A stretch of 64,000 nucleotides of DNA, from contig OX637407.1 of assembly GCA_951799425.1 (NCBI GenBank), forward strand, positions 23,799,191-23,863,190, in the 5' to 3' direction. Below the pieces are notes generated by a model that saw nothing but the letters and a program-made list of their open reading frames with translations, was not told the DNA's origin and did not search any database. Position 1 is the stretch's first letter; each line of letters begins with the position of its first letter. The position numbers and the translations under genes are program-made. Positions 46,501 through 58,948 of the stretch are shown piece after piece. Source of the DNA: Ilex aquifolium (Eukaryota > Streptophyta > Magnoliopsida > Aquifoliales > Aquifoliaceae).

Positions 46501-49500
46501 TTCATTACAACAGCCACCGTCTTCCCACCGCTCTCCTAATGCTCGAATAATCGTGCACGACTTTGTATTTTCTTGGTCCCCAATACAAACCGTATTCTGA
46601 GCCTATAAATAGAGGGAACCTTCCCAAGCTAGAGTAGCTTTCTTGTGATATGATTTTCTTGCACTAACCTTGAGAGATCATAGAGCAACTTTAGATCCCT
46701 AAATCTAGACGGCTAAAACCCATCTCGTGATTCCTATCTAACATCACATATTAGAGAAGAAAAAATTGCTTGGTTCTACCAAGCCTACTTGAAGAGTGTG
46801 CATACCGAGATTCTTGGGTGCGTCCTAGGAGTGCTCAAGTCAAGACCTAAACGAACCATGCGGTGAGGAGTTCAAGTAAAGCTATCCACGACATCGGTAG
46901 ATGTATCTGGTGGAGAGATCTGTTGAAAGAAAGAAGTATCTAACTATGGTATTAGTTGAGGTATAAGACTCAAGTACTCGTAGATTGATTGTGGGATAGT
47001 GGATTAGACTTTGGTGAACCTTGAGTGGTGAGTTGTTTCCTGCGGTTTTTCCTGAGGAGAGTTTCCGAGTCAACAAATCTCTTGTGTTCTTTATTGCTTT
47101 ATTTGATACATATGTGATTTGTAGCACATACGGGCACTATGTGTTTGATGTAATGGTTATGTGAATGTTCATATCATCCATAGAAGTTTGGTAGTGAGTT
47201 GTTGCCTTGGGTTGAGATCGCCACGAGTGATTGGGTGTTAATCGATAAAATTGACATATTCATTACACTAACCATCATAGGCTTTATGAGTTGTTCTTGT
47301 TGAAGGGGTTCTCAAATTGTTAATTGCTAAATTATTTTGAGAAATAGGTAATTGTGGTAATATAGGTAATGGTGGTAATTGTTCAATCACAATTGAAATT
47401 AACCTATTCATCCCCCCTCTAGGTAGTATCTAATACCACGTGTGTAATCGTGAGGGACGATCCATTCCGTACAAGGATATCATTTTTATCATTACAAAAC
47501 CAATTGTAAATTGAATAGGCTGCCTAGAATTAAGTATATCTCCTCTGGTTGGTGCACAAGGACAGATTACTTTTTTTGATAGCAGACAAGGACAGATTAC
47601 TCACTAATGTTAATACTGTTACTTGGCACCTATCAAGTAGCGACAATTGAGATCGTTGTTTGCTCCCTGAAGGCTGAAACTAATATGCTTTTGTTCAGGA
47701 CCGTCCTCACAAAAATATACTGGTTATCACTTTTCCTCAACAGTTGATTGACTCGTTCTGTAATTGCTAACCTTCTTAGTCTGGTGGATGGTAATGTTAG
47801 ACTTAAACAAAGATCTGCTCATGATATATCCCTGTTACTTGTAGTTTTCAATAGCCCCATTGGTGCCTTTGGAAATGTTGTAACAAGGAAGATTTTGCCT
47901 TATTGTCGTCGTCTGTTAAAATATACTAAATACAAGGAAGTGCGGTTTAATTTTTCAGAAGTTGTGCTGAGAATGATAAGAAAGATACTATGTTTGCTGT
48001 GGATTTCTTGAGATATGTGTGCAACTGGTGCTGGTCAGTTGAGGAGGGATGCAGCAGGTGATTGGTGTCTGGTTTTCTTGTAATCTGGGTTTGTGCTGCA
48101 GTGGTTTTGTGTAACTTTGGGCTCTTTTCCTATAGCCTTTCTTTGGCTTTGGATAAGGGCTTTTGGCATGTGGAGATTGAATCAGATTCTAATTTCACAG
48201 TACAGTTGGGGCTTCATGAGTTCCAACTTACATTGGAATTGAAGACTTATTAAATCTTGTTACTAATTAATTTGTACTAATTAGTGGGTAAAGACTGGCT
48301 TGTACAGTTGTACCTTAAATCATATCTACATGCAAGCTAGTGCATGTGCTGACTGGTTGGCTAACTATAGTCTCTCCTTGAATATGGCCTGAAGGTGCAC
48401 TCCTCCTTGCCTCAAGGAATTAGCACCCTCCTCCCCTCTGATGACACTGGAATTGCTTTGCCATGTTTGGTGCCTGTTTAGCTGGGTGTAATCCAGGTTG
48501 TACAACCTAAAAAAAAAAAAGAGAAAGGGAAAAAGAATTGTCATTGACTGTATATTTACTAAGTTGTCCTATTTTGCTAAGAAATGGCATAGTTTTCTGT
48601 GTGATTGATCTTCATAGTGTGTACAAGGGACATTTATCTAGTCGATGGTTGTTTCAGAATCATCGTTCCTTGGTTTCCCTTCCATTTGCCCATTCACTGA
48701 AGCATCCTGTACATTTTTGCATCTATTTATCCATATAATGATGTATTCTATCCATTTTTCTTGTCATTTGAATTTTTTCTTGGACTAATCAATGTCAAGT
48801 TTTGTGTCATCTCTGATGGTCCTGACTTTTGGTTATAAAATTATATAAGGCTTTTGATGCTGATGGCATGGATATGGAAATTGATTTATCCAACCTTGGA
48901 ACCGTTAATACAATGTTTGCGGCATTATTCAGGTGATCTCCTTTTCAAAAGCTTTTAGTATTATTGCAATCCATATAGTCCCTCATTGTTTTTCCCCTTT
49001 TCAGCAAGTTGGGTGTCCCCATCAAGACTACTATTTCTGCCAACATACTTGAAGAGGCTTTAAATGGAACTGTCACAGTTAGACGTCTTCCAATTGGGAC
49101 ATCTGTCAGTGGAAAGGTGCACAATTTCTGAACCAGGATAATGCCTTACTCTTCTGGTGTACTACCTTTGCTTAATTAAGCCTCATTGCAGGTAGAAAAG
49201 CAATGTGCCCACTTCTTTGGTGTGACTATTAGTGAGGAACAAGCTGAGGCAGGGGTTGTAATTAGAGTTACATCAGCTGCACAAAGCAAATTTAAGGTTG
49301 ATTTATATAAAGAACTTTTGGAATATCTTGCCTGTAATTCGTAATGTGAAATAAGCATGTGTGTGTGTGTGTTGTGTTGCAAACTGGAATATTGACAGCT
49401 GATTTTATGTAATTCCAGCTCCTTTATTTTGAACAAGATGCAAATGGAGGCTACGGTTTGGCATTACAGGTAGTATATAAAACTTTGTTTATTCTTTTTG

Positions 49501-52500
49501 ATTGCACTTTTCTGTTTAAGATCAATGACACTTGTCTTCTTCTTCTGCTGCTGCTGCAGCACATTTTTTAACAAAATGAGCAAAGTCGTTAGTTAAATTA
49601 ACATTCTTGCATGGGTGTACAAATCTTACTTTGTTGCTTTTTTCCTCTTAATTGTCTGTTACTTATTTGGAAGGGACAGCCTCCCAATGGTGAAGTTTCC
49701 CCAACAGTTGGAGGATGCTCCCCACCAACCAGTCACCACCTTCAAGGCATTTGTCATTGAAGATACCTCCTCTTTTCTCATCTGCCCCATGAGATGTAGA
49801 AAAAAGACTCTGAAATGCTTCATATCCTGTGATCTGTGAGGAGCATAGAATCCCCAAGTGGCCTTCGCTTACTTCTGTATAACCTATTATCCTCCATCAC
49901 AGTCAGCTGTTTAGCCTGATTAATTTCCCCAACCCTATTAATCACGTTCCTCACTGTCCACTATTCGTAATTACGGATTAGTTCTTTGCAAGGTCATCAG
50001 ATGGATATACTGATGTCCTGCACTAAATTATGACACCTGAACTTAATCTAACCAACCGCCCAAAACCCTTCTCAGAGATTATCGAGATTTTAGACCATAT
50101 ATCATTGGTCCCATTGTAATATGCTTAATGATATTCTTGATATCTATAATCAATTTATTTCAACTGTGATGGTCTGAAACGCTCAAATGACAGGACCACT
50201 CATGAAACGCCTTTCTTTGGTTTCTGGACCAAAACAATACCATTTTATTCTTCCACCTCCTACATCACTTCTACTACTTCAACTTCATTCGTTCTCTTAT
50301 CTGTTGTTAAAACTCTCACATGAAGGTCCTCAACCTTGTGCCCTCTTGTCACTTCATGAAATTAACTGTTTTTCATTAGTCTAAACTTTAAAGCATCTAG
50401 ACTAATTACAAGAATGAAGACCCTTGGGCCTTGGCCATCTTGATTCTTAATCTCATCTTTGGTATGTTCTCTTTGTTGGTCCCTCAAATAGGGTTGTAAT
50501 TGGATCAATTTCGATGCGGATCTGGTACCTTATGCAGAAGTCCCTGTTCTCTTTCTTAGTTTCTCTGCTCCTCCTCCTCCTATTCTTTACTCTTTCTCAT
50601 TACTTTTGCACCTTTTGTCTGGGTTTTCTCTCTCTGTTCTCTAAGGTTTCCCCTAGCTTAGGTATTCTAATAGAAATACATCTATCTGGCATCAGGGTGA
50701 AGATCCATTAGTGTACAAAAATTCCAATCTATAAGTATAAGAAAACTGATCTCAAGGTTTACCGACAATATGCACGATATTGATTGCGGTTCTCATGAGA
50801 ACATGATTTTCGATTGATATTGGTAGTAGTAATGACTACGAATTTTCCAATTATAATTTTTTTATTTCTTCAGGAATTCAGTGATTTGAGGGATAAAATT
50901 TGGAGTTTATATTTTTCCATCTGGGTAGATAAATTTTAGGCAGGTTTTATTTTTTAATTGGGGGAGGATAATTCCGGCTTATCTCCCTGTGGTTTGGCAC
51001 ATAAAGCATTGCCTCCCTATATTTTGGAAACAATATAGCCCTCTCTGATTTTGGACCAAAGTAAAACTATTAAGATTTTCGTCTAAATCAACACCAGGTG
51101 TAGAACAGCAAGTATACCACACGCGTGCATATTTCTGTTGTCGGCATGAGTTAAATTTAACATTTTAAGCAATTCAACAGAATTAGGGTTTCCGCTTTGG
51201 TCCAAAACCACAAGGGACTATATGTAGATTTTGAAGATACAGGGCCGAAATGCATGCTTGTATTTTATATTAATCTCTCCCCTTGTCCGAGCATTTAATC
51301 ACATCTGTTCACCTTTTTCACTTATCATCTCCGTTTTCTGAGAAAATTTAGTGGATACCTGGACTTGTAATCAACTCTACCCACTCTCAAGTCATCTCAA
51401 TTCAAATTATACATGTGCCTTTGGCACTCAATATTTTTTAATTCGAAATTGAAACTTCATCGACCGTATAGGAATCAAACTTTACCTGTATTCATAGATT
51501 AGACAGGCAACTCATGTATTTGCCTGGTAAAACATGGGACTGCTATTGGGTATACGTGAGGGTTCCAACCCCATTGCATGCCACTAAATGCAATGATAGA
51601 CATGTTTTTTTAGCTCCTCAAAAGGGGCATCTGTTGTTGGGTTTCTTACTTCTGATTTGGTAATATTTCGAAACTTTCAACCATGTAAAATTTCCCATAT
51701 TCGTTTCATGAGCCAGTTCGGCAAATTTTCAGATATTTATGCTTATTGCTGTGCTCTGTTAAGAACTCTTGAAATGCTTTCACACTCCTGCACTTGGCCG
51801 ATGCATTCAAACTTAGTAAACCTGATATATTGTCCCTGTGTGCAGGAAGATAGCGAGAAGACTGGCAAGGTGACATCTGTAGGGATGTATTTCTTGCATT
51901 TTCAAGTGTATAGAATGGATTCAACTGTAAATGCGGTATGTGAGTTTCACCATCACTTTACATTTCTTCTCCAAAGGTCTTACATTGTCTAGGCTTCTTA
52001 AGCGAAAAATTCATCCTTGTGGTGTGCAGTTAGCAATGGCCAAGGATCCTGAAGCTGCTTTCTTTAAAAGGTTGGAAGGCCTTCAACCTTGTGAGGTCTC
52101 AGAACTAAAAGCTGGCCCTCACATATTTGCTGTTTATGGTCTGAACTGCGTATTTCCCTGTACATCCTTTCACTTACTGGGGTTTAAAATATGCTTTGAT
52201 ATTGCTTGAAGAAAAAAAGGAAAAGAAGTGCCTATAACTGGCCCCTAATTTGATTTGTGCAGGAGATAATTTCTTCAAAACTGCTAGTTATACAATCGAG
52301 GCTCTCTGTGCGAAGTCATACGAGGATACAACTCATAAGCTTAAGGATATTGAGGCTCAGATTCTAAGGAAGAGAAATGAGCTACGACAATTTGAGACAG
52401 AATACAGAAAGGTATGACTATTTCCTTTCCGGCCATGGTAGTTACAGTTCTGGCAACACATTTGTTCATATAGTCTCTTCTCGTGATGTTTTGTAGGCGT

Positions 52501-54279
52501 TGGCACGTTTCCAAGAGGTGACCAACAGATACAACCAGGAAAAGCAGACTGTAAGTCTTGCTTGCTCGCGGTCCTCATGTTTGCTACTACTTCCTTGCCT
52601 TGATAATATGCTGCCAGCTTTTTATCACTTCCACATGTGTGCTTGTTTTTTTTCACATGCAGATTTCTCAGTCCCCCACATTAAACCAAAAAACAAAAGG
52701 ATTATAAGATAAATAGACAGACAGACTTGCGCACACACGCCTGTTGCACCTAAAAGATAGTGGTTTTATGTTTGAATTATATTCTGAATTTTTCCAATAA
52801 CTAAATTGTAATATTGCAAACCATATATTCATTATTTTTGTCTCTTTAGTTATTTGTGCCCACTAATCACATTTGATCGCATCTCATGTCAGTTAAAATA
52901 TTTGAGGTTTTGTAACAATAATGGGCCTCTCTCTCTCTCTTCTAAAGTTTCCATCTTGGTGTCCCATGCATTAATAACCTAAGAAGCACGGAGATGGACA
53001 CGAAGCATGAATATGACATGACACAGACATGGATACGTTGACATAGATTTTTAAAAAAAAGTAGGACATGGACACGATGTGGGGCACGCTAAATACTGTA
53101 TACTTATTTATTTATATAAACGGGCACATAATAAAATAGTAGCATTTTCAATCAAATTAAGAGTTGAAAAATCCACTAGTCATAGAGGTCATCTATCAAT
53201 AAATATATCTTAATGAGCCGGATAGCTTATCAAGATGGAGGAAATTATTTTCATTGGTAAAGGAGTATTGAGCTTCTCCATTTTCTCGTAAATCTAAATT
53301 TCGTAGAGCACTAAGTAGCCCTGATTTCCCTCAATTTATGGGCATACAAAAAGTGTATTTTTTTACATATTTAATTGTGTTGCCCCTATTTTGTGGTCAT
53401 ATCTGGAATTATTTTGTATCTATGTCCATGTCCCGTGTCTGTGTATTAATTATAAATCTTTTCATATTACCTTTTTGGCCCATAAATTTTTTAAATTGCA
53501 AAAATAATTTCTTTATTTAGGGAGTTACTTGACAATTTTTAAGGAATTTGAAGAAAAAATATACCCAAAACGTATCCTCTGCGAGTTCGCAATGTGTCGG
53601 TTGCATGTCCCTAGTGTGTCTGGGCAGAAAATAATAACAAGAAAATTCACTCATTTTAGCGTGTCCGTATTCCAGACGTGTCTGATACTGAGACATTGGC
53701 CTAAACAAGGTGTTTGTGCTTCCTAGTTAATAACTATGCGTGGGGGCTTTTGTTTGAAACATGTTTCAATTCTATGTTGGAAATTCTCTCCCTTTTTTTT
53801 TTCATCCTCTAGTTGCTAGTATTGAGTAAAACCATGGGTTATAATTGATCCTCCAATTGTAAATAACTTTTAACAAGTCATATTTCTTTTGGTTAGGAAA
53901 AGGCATAACTCTACTAATGACTTTTTGCCTTTATTTTTGCTAATTTATTCTTACTGATACTAGTTTTTAGTTACATACTCTGAATCTTTTAGTAGACACT
54001 ATTATATAGTAAAAATCATCATTTTGGGCTTGTGGAAAACAGGTTGATGAACTGTTAAAACAGAGAGACACCATCCATTCTTCATTCACTGTCACTAGGT
54101 CAGTCATTAGTAGTAGTGGGAGCGGTCATTTTAGTAATGGAAGTAGCAGCAAAGTTCCTGGTGAAGATTTTAAGGCTGAGAGCCCTGGGGAAGATGGAAG
54201 CTCAGATGGGAAAGATAAATCTACCAAGAAAAAATGGTTCAATCTTAACCTGAAAGGGTCTGATAAAAGGGCAAGTTGA
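40552..54279 (+). CDS. ARG1: ARG1/ARL-type DnaJ protein, 11 exons, 413 aa
   Basis: Plant J-domain protein orthologous to Arabidopsis ARG1 (DnaJ B15) or its paralogues ARL1/ARL2. ARG1 is a membrane-associated endomembrane co-chaperone needed for root and hypocotyl gravitropism. Exons: 40552-40679, 41472-41595, 48850-48932, 49005-49116, 49192-49296, 49419-49469, 51846-51935, 52030-52138, 52263-52411, 52497-52550, 54043-54279; they sum to 1242 nt with frame intact at every junction. The J domain spans about 17-84 with YHPDK (HPD at 45-47). The conserved middle includes [55 protein letters not shown] and [20 protein letters not shown] coiled coil follows (about 283-355, with [20 protein letters not shown]). 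The C-terminus is Ser-rich, then [16 protein letters not shown]. Length matches the family (about 410). Exon 8 uses a weak donor (G|GTCTGA). I cannot separate ARG1 from ARL1 by memory. Confidence 0.93.
41741..41776. repeat. GGAAAA microsatellite
   Basis: About six units of AAAAGG in tandem, intron 2 of the DnaJ gene. Confidence 0.9.
45041..45550. mobile_element. Tourist-like (PIF/Harbinger) MITE, 510 bp, TTA target duplication
   Basis: Left end GGGCGTGTTTGGC; complement of the right end GAGGGTGTTTG. TTA flanks both sides (45038-45040 and 45551-45553). Inner words also pair (TGGGATTGG against CCTATTCC-type sequence). GGGYGTGTTTG ends with a TTA/TAA duplication are characteristic of PIF/Harbinger MITEs. 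Confidence 0.78.
45646..46457. mobile_element. hAT-type non-autonomous element, 812 bp, ACGGGT-rich ends
   Basis: Left end TAGCCCGGTCAAAATTTGAC; complement of the right end TAGGGGCGTCAAACATG. The flanks are ACTCAAGC (45638-45645) and ACTCAAGT (46458-46465), 7 of 8 identical. Both terminal regions are full of AACGGGT and GGGTTAAACG words; the AT-rich centre has no transposase frame. Confidence 0.75.
46580..47440 (+). mobile_element. Copia-like LTR fragment
   Basis: Contains a TATA box within GCCTATAAATAGAGGG (46602), the plant copia-LTR-like words GTTTCCTGCGGTTTTTCC and AATCTCTTGTGTTCTTTATT, and near the end ATTCATCCCCCCTCTAGG, a sequence commonly found at the inner edge of copia LTRs. No internal coding region is adjacent. 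The start and target duplication were not fixed. Confidence 0.5.
48035..48520 (+). pseudogene. LINE relic: decayed RNase H domain with poly(A) tail
   Basis: Translation in shifting frames gives [12 protein letters not shown], then [19 protein letters not shown], then [18 protein letters not shown], which are the order and spacing of the RNase H domain at the end of plant LINE polyproteins. Several frameshifts and stops separate them. The segment ends in a run of about 12 A (48509-48520). It lies on the sense strand just before exon 3 of the DnaJ gene. Confidence 0.72.
49470..51845 (+). other. Intron 6 of the DnaJ gene (2.4 kb)
   Basis: No coding frame of note. An inverted pair at 50980-51225 (CCCTGTGGTTTGG against CCAAAACCACAAGGG) is of the kind seen in plant MITEs, but its boundaries are unclear. 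Confidence 0.5.
50980..51225. repeat. Inverted repeat, MITE-like
   Basis: The left arm CTCCCTGTGGTTTGG and the complement of the right arm AGTCCCTTGTGGTTTTGGACC pair imperfectly. TTTGGACCAAAG also occurs near 51053 and, inverted, near 51203. No target duplication was found. Confidence 0.4.
52551..54042 (+). other. Intron 10 of the DnaJ gene (1.5 kb)
   Basis: Half of this intron is the hAT-type element at 52979-53726. The rest is AT-rich and unstructured. It ends at GAAAACAG|GTTGAT. Confidence 0.75.
52979..53726. mobile_element. Short-ended hAT-type element, 748 bp, 8-bp target duplication
   Basis: Left end CTAAGAAGCAC; complement of the right end CTAGGAAGCAC (10 of 11 identical). TTAATAAC flanks both sides exactly (52971-52978 and 53727-53734). 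The ends are rich in GGACACG and GTGTC words. No transposase frame. The 8-bp duplication suggests hAT. Confidence 0.85.
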
Positions 54280-54600
54280 AATTGTTTGGTTAGTTTACTT
54301 GTGTTGTTGGAAAAGCTTGGAATTCATACTTGTGTTCAAACACGAGCCACTGGTTTGCCGCCTGCAGAAGGCTCGCGATGTATTCCTTATTGATTCGCTC
54401 TCTACTCTGGGTTCTCCCCTAGGTTTTTTTTTTTGTTTATGGCTTGTTATGATTCATTTCTGCGAAATGTTAAAAAAAAATATGAAGGTTTGTGTAGCGG
54501 TATTTCTCATTTTGTGTTTTAGTTGAACTAAAATCCTTAGTCTCCAAGGTGATATAAGCTGATAGAAGATGTTGAAGAACTGTAATAAAATATTCATTGC
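54280..54600 (+). terminator. 3' UTR and likely polyadenylation signal of the DnaJ gene
   Basis: AATAAA at 54584-54589 lies about 305 bases after the TGA (54277-54279) and is followed by a T-rich region. It is the first canonical signal downstream. Confidence 0.55.
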
Positions 54601-55429
54601 AGGGGTTTGTTGTATAAAAGATTTTCTATCTTCTCTTTTCCTTTAACTGGTGATCCTTCTTTCAACAAACCAAATTGTTCAAGTGTGATTATGCTGGACC
54701 TGGTGAATGAAGCGACTAAATCCGAAGTAAGTTTCTAAACTGCTCTATAATTGTTAAAGTGTTGCTTATTTTTTGTTCCAATTCTAGGTAAGAAGAAATA
54801 GACCAGGTGAAGGGAGGAAAAGCTGGTCTCAAAGGCGAGATCCATAAAGTCGCGCCATCCATTCGTATTTCTTTACCATGTTTTTTTTTCGACCATTTAA
54901 CTGCTGACAACAACTCTCTATTTTTAGCATGCCATGGTTAAAATAACATTCAAATTTCATAATTTGGTATATTTTTTTCTTCATTGATACTATAGAATAG
55001 AAGAAAGCTATGGTGCTGGTGTCTTCTCTGTTTCTCTTTGCATTAGGTTTGAATGGAAAAAAGGGTTACTTTAGTCCCAAGATTAATGATCAACTGACTA
55101 GATGTTCAACTACCTCAATCATGTTAAAAGCTTAATATTATTATATAACTTGTTTTCCTCATTGTTACCACTTATTATTGATTGGTTTTTACAGAAACCC
55201 ATTCTGTTAAGTAAAGTTGCTGGGTTTAGTCTTGGAGCTAGGTTTGGTCGACCAATAACTCTCTGCTTATTGTCTGACATTTCACAAAACTTCAAAAGAA
55301 AAACAACTTAGCGTACGAGTCTCTTGGGGAGGGTTAGATTTACTCAATTTTATCTTGTATGTTACGAGATTGTTTTCGTTACTCAAACTCGTGAAGTCCA
55401 TGTTACTATAGAACAATTTTAATGGAAGA

Positions 55430-56340
55430 TAAGAGGGGGGGGGGGGGGGGGGTGAATAGATATTATACACTCAAATACGAAATTATTCCCAAATAAAACC
55501 CGACTCACATAATCACAAATTAAACTCCTCCTTCAATAAAGATATTTGATTTAATTAGTGAATATGTATATCAAGTTAATGTAATTCAATGAAGCACAAT
55601 CCATTAACCTTATCACTCCAATTCTCTTTCAGTAATTCACCAAAATATATGAAAATTGAATGACCGATAACATAAGTCAGATTCACTCAATCATTCATTC
55701 AAGCATAGAGAGGGAATAAAAATTACAGGTATATAAAAGATGACAATCACACATAGCAAATAAATTTTACATGAAAGCACTCTCGGGAAAAAGCATGGGA
55801 CCATTCTTGGCCTACATAACCTAATCTACTAGTTTCAAATTTATATTACTAGTTTAAAGACGTATACCTCAATTAATTCCATTGTTAGAAGCTTTCTCCC
55901 TTGATTCTTCACTCCAGAAATCTATCGCAAGCGTCATGACAACTAGCTTCAATAAGCAATAAACTTGAATCCTCTTTCTTCTCCTTTCAAATCCTCCTAT
56001 TAATCCTTTTGATGGATTTTCAAGATTTTCAACAATAGATGCTTAAATCCTCATAGATATCAACTAAGTATCTAGGTTAACTTACCTCAACTAAGCTTGA
56101 TAGGATTTAAGAAGTCGTCAATGTATTGTTTGTAACTTGAGCTTCTTCACCATATCTTGTTTTGGTCTTTAATCTTCAATAGCCTCATAGAATTCGTTAA
56201 TTACAATATATTCATAACAATCTCCCCTTTGCTAACTTCTTGACAAAACATACAAAATTAAAAAATTACAAGATTACAACTCGAAAACCACAACAAAAAT
56301 TGAATCATAACCCTGACTTCTAAACTCAAGTACAATGTCA
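55430..56340 (-). mobile_element. Possible copia-like LTR debris
   Basis: It opens with a long G-run followed by GTGAATAGATATTATACACTC and closes near ACAATCTCCCCTTTGCTAACT. Both motifs recur in plant copia-related repeats, the first as the complement of the CTATTCACCCCCC word beside LTRs. No terminal repeats were delimited. Confidence 0.3.
55435..55452. repeat. Poly(G) run, about 18 bases
   Basis: Uninterrupted G homopolymer. Confidence 0.95.
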
Positions 56341-57421
56341 TTTTCTCTCATTCTAATGATAAGACTCATATTCATGAATATGAACTTAAGAAATAACTAA
56401 GTCCTATAAAAAACAAACACTACACAAAATCTCGTGAAAGGTATAGAACATTTAAAAAATAAATTATTGTCACAAGAAAGTCTAAGTGATCAAAGCACTA
56501 AGAAGGCTAATCTATATGCATGTATGTAGACAATATAAACACAAGCAATCGTACAAAGAAAAACAAAATAAAAATAAATGGTTCTCCCCTTTTGTAAGTG
56601 CTCTTAACAAAGAAAAAAAAAAAATAAAAAAAAAAAATTCAACAACGAAAATTTTGCCACCTCTATGGACTTAATCCCCCTTATCATTCAAAAAAAAAAA
56701 AAAAAAAATTCAAATTTTCACAAAACTGGTGGCGGTCAACTAGACAACTTCTAGTGGGTTGTGATCAAACTGGCTTATTAGATACTTAATGATTTTTCTT
56801 TCTTAGTTTTTTAATTCGTGGGGCTTGAACCTGCCTACCTTAAATTAAATTAAAATATATATAAAAAAATTGAAATTAAAGCCTAAGCTAATTTCTGTGG
56901 GCCCATACTATATATTTGTTTCTGTACTATACTGCAGATGAGCATTAGGTTCTTCCTGGCTGCACATTATAATAATATCCTTGAACAGTTAAGAGATTGG
57001 CTTGAACATTGAGAAAAGACATCGACAAATAATATTAAGTTAAAATAACTTACAATAATGGGTTACATTAATAGATCAGAAAACTGTCATCTTAGGTTAT
57101 CTGTTTCAGACTTGGTATCTAAACTTAAAAAAACACATAGATGACCTAATGTACTACATACACAAGTCACTTGAAAACAACTAGAAGTTCATTTTCTTTA
57201 GTTCAAAACAACTTGTCTTGACCTCTGTTGAATCACAGGCCTTTGTTAGTTTATATTATGACCAAGTTGCATAAACTAGTACAGTTCTATTATGGGACAA
57301 ATGCCTCCAAGATTCAAAGATTGTTTATCTTATAAGTCCCTTCCTTAAAGTAGGCACATCATGTTGAGATGGGTTTAAGAAAGCTGAACTCTTTTTTCAA
57401 AGACCCAGTCCCACACACACT

Positions 57422-57428
<7 letters not shown>

Positions 57429-57467
<39 letters not shown>
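57429..57467. repeat. (AG)n microsatellite
   Basis: About 19 AG repeats, preceded by a short CA tract. Confidence 0.95.
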
Positions 57468-57470
<3 letters not shown>

Positions 57471-58144
57471 GTTGTAAAGGCTAGATTCTCTGCTTGGCCA
57501 CAATGGGTATGTGAATCTGTAGTGCCATAGGTTTACACATGTCACTATGTCAGTTGCCATTGACAAGGGGGTGATGTATCCATATTTGCTACATCACCCT
57601 CCAGAATGACAAGTGATTGCACTTGGGAAAGATAAATAAAAAGGTAAACACATGTTATAATCACGGTTTGAAAAATGTATAATTGAGACGATTTTTTTGA
57701 TAATAATAGGAAAAAAAAATAGTAAACAAATAAATATGAATATAATAGGATGCTGCTGGGCTGATGGGGACAGTCATTAATACGTGGCAAAAAAAATATT
57801 AAATAAATGCTGTCGAAATTGAATAATGAAAATAATATAATCAAAGTCATGTGCAGATGTCCCCCAACTAATGTGCTTGCGTTTCATGTAGTGTGGTGTT
57901 TATGTAGCCGTCTAAGTGTCCACTTTAATGACAACCCTAAGCACATTGATTTTGTCTCATTGATTGACCAAGTCCCACTATTTAATGTCTCAATTCATGG
58001 GACTTGTACATATTGTGTTTTTTAATGCTCAAAAGTCTGATGTAGTTCGTTTTCATCCTTTTAAAAGTCTATACATTCTGGACTTTGTAATCTAGGCTTA
58101 GGCTTCATGCAAGTTTATCACTTATTAATAGTCTATGTATTTTA

Positions 58145-58185
<41 letters not shown>

Positions 58186-58186
58186 T
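58145..58186. repeat. (GT)n(GA)n microsatellite
   Basis: About eleven GT units pass directly into about nine GA units. Confidence 0.95.
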
Positions 58187-58948
58187 TCACATGACTAAAA
58201 GCTAACTCCACCCAACCCTCCACCTTTTTTATTTTATATGAAGTAGGTATTGTCATTTGGAATACCTGGAGGGACTTATTTAGTCATACCCAGATTGTTT
58301 GGGTTTGTTAAAAATACTTTGAACATATCCATAAAAGAGATCACAGCTTGAAAACTAAGTCACATTCGGGGTTATCTTTAATCCTTTTTGGATCATCCTA
58401 TAGCAAAAGGAAACAAAGATGATTAGAAAGCAAATGGAGTTCCATTATGGTAGGATTATGTCTGAAATAATCTTAGGTTAATTGTCATATAATACTCTTT
58501 CATTGGTTGATTTACCTTGATAAGCACAACTTGGTGGGCCATACTCGCGATTTGGGCGATCTTAAGCGATAATATCTGCATCCTTTCAATCAACAACAAA
58601 GAGAGCATGATTAAGGTCCTTAAATGTGTTTTCTATTAGGTGGTGGAAACCATTAACAACAAGAAAAAACACATTATTAATTTATGGACAGTTGTTGATG
58701 GATCAAAAAGGTTGGGAAAGTTGATTAGACAATGCTAACACTCTACATAATTAAATTCTAAACTAGGGGGAGAGAGATAGAGGTGTTTGTTCATGTGGGC
58801 CAGTGCCACAAATCTAGCTCACAGGGTCCCAACATGGCCAGTGGGTGCAATGGTCCCTACCATTGTTTGATTAGAATAGTTTGAAACCAAGAAGATGCAT
58901 GTCCACATGCTTTTCCCTGCATCAATGGAGTAACCATGTGCTTAAACC

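Larger units (their letters stand above)
41596..48849 (+). other. Intron 2 of the DnaJ gene (7.25 kb), transposon-filled
   Basis: The intron is bounded by TTTGAG|GTAGTC and ATATAAG|GCTTTT. It holds a GGAAAA repeat, a Tourist-like MITE, a hAT element, LTR-like debris and a LINE relic (listed separately). A region at about 42640-43085 begins and ends with related words (TGGATCGTGGGTC, AGATCGTAGGTCG) and resembles the GATAC-rich repeat at 11950-13400. No independent gene was found. Confidence 0.8.
54601..58948. other. Intergenic DNA, no gene recognised
   Basis: AT-rich sequence with microsatellites (57429-57467, 58145-58186), a G-run (55435-55452) and LTR-like debris. The open frames here (for example 57545-57850 minus) have biased composition and no known domain. 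Confidence 0.55.

Noticed and set aside
57545..57850. 101-codon minus-strand frame, Phe/Leu/Tyr-rich
   Set aside because: Composition follows AT-rich DNA; no domain, no splice context.
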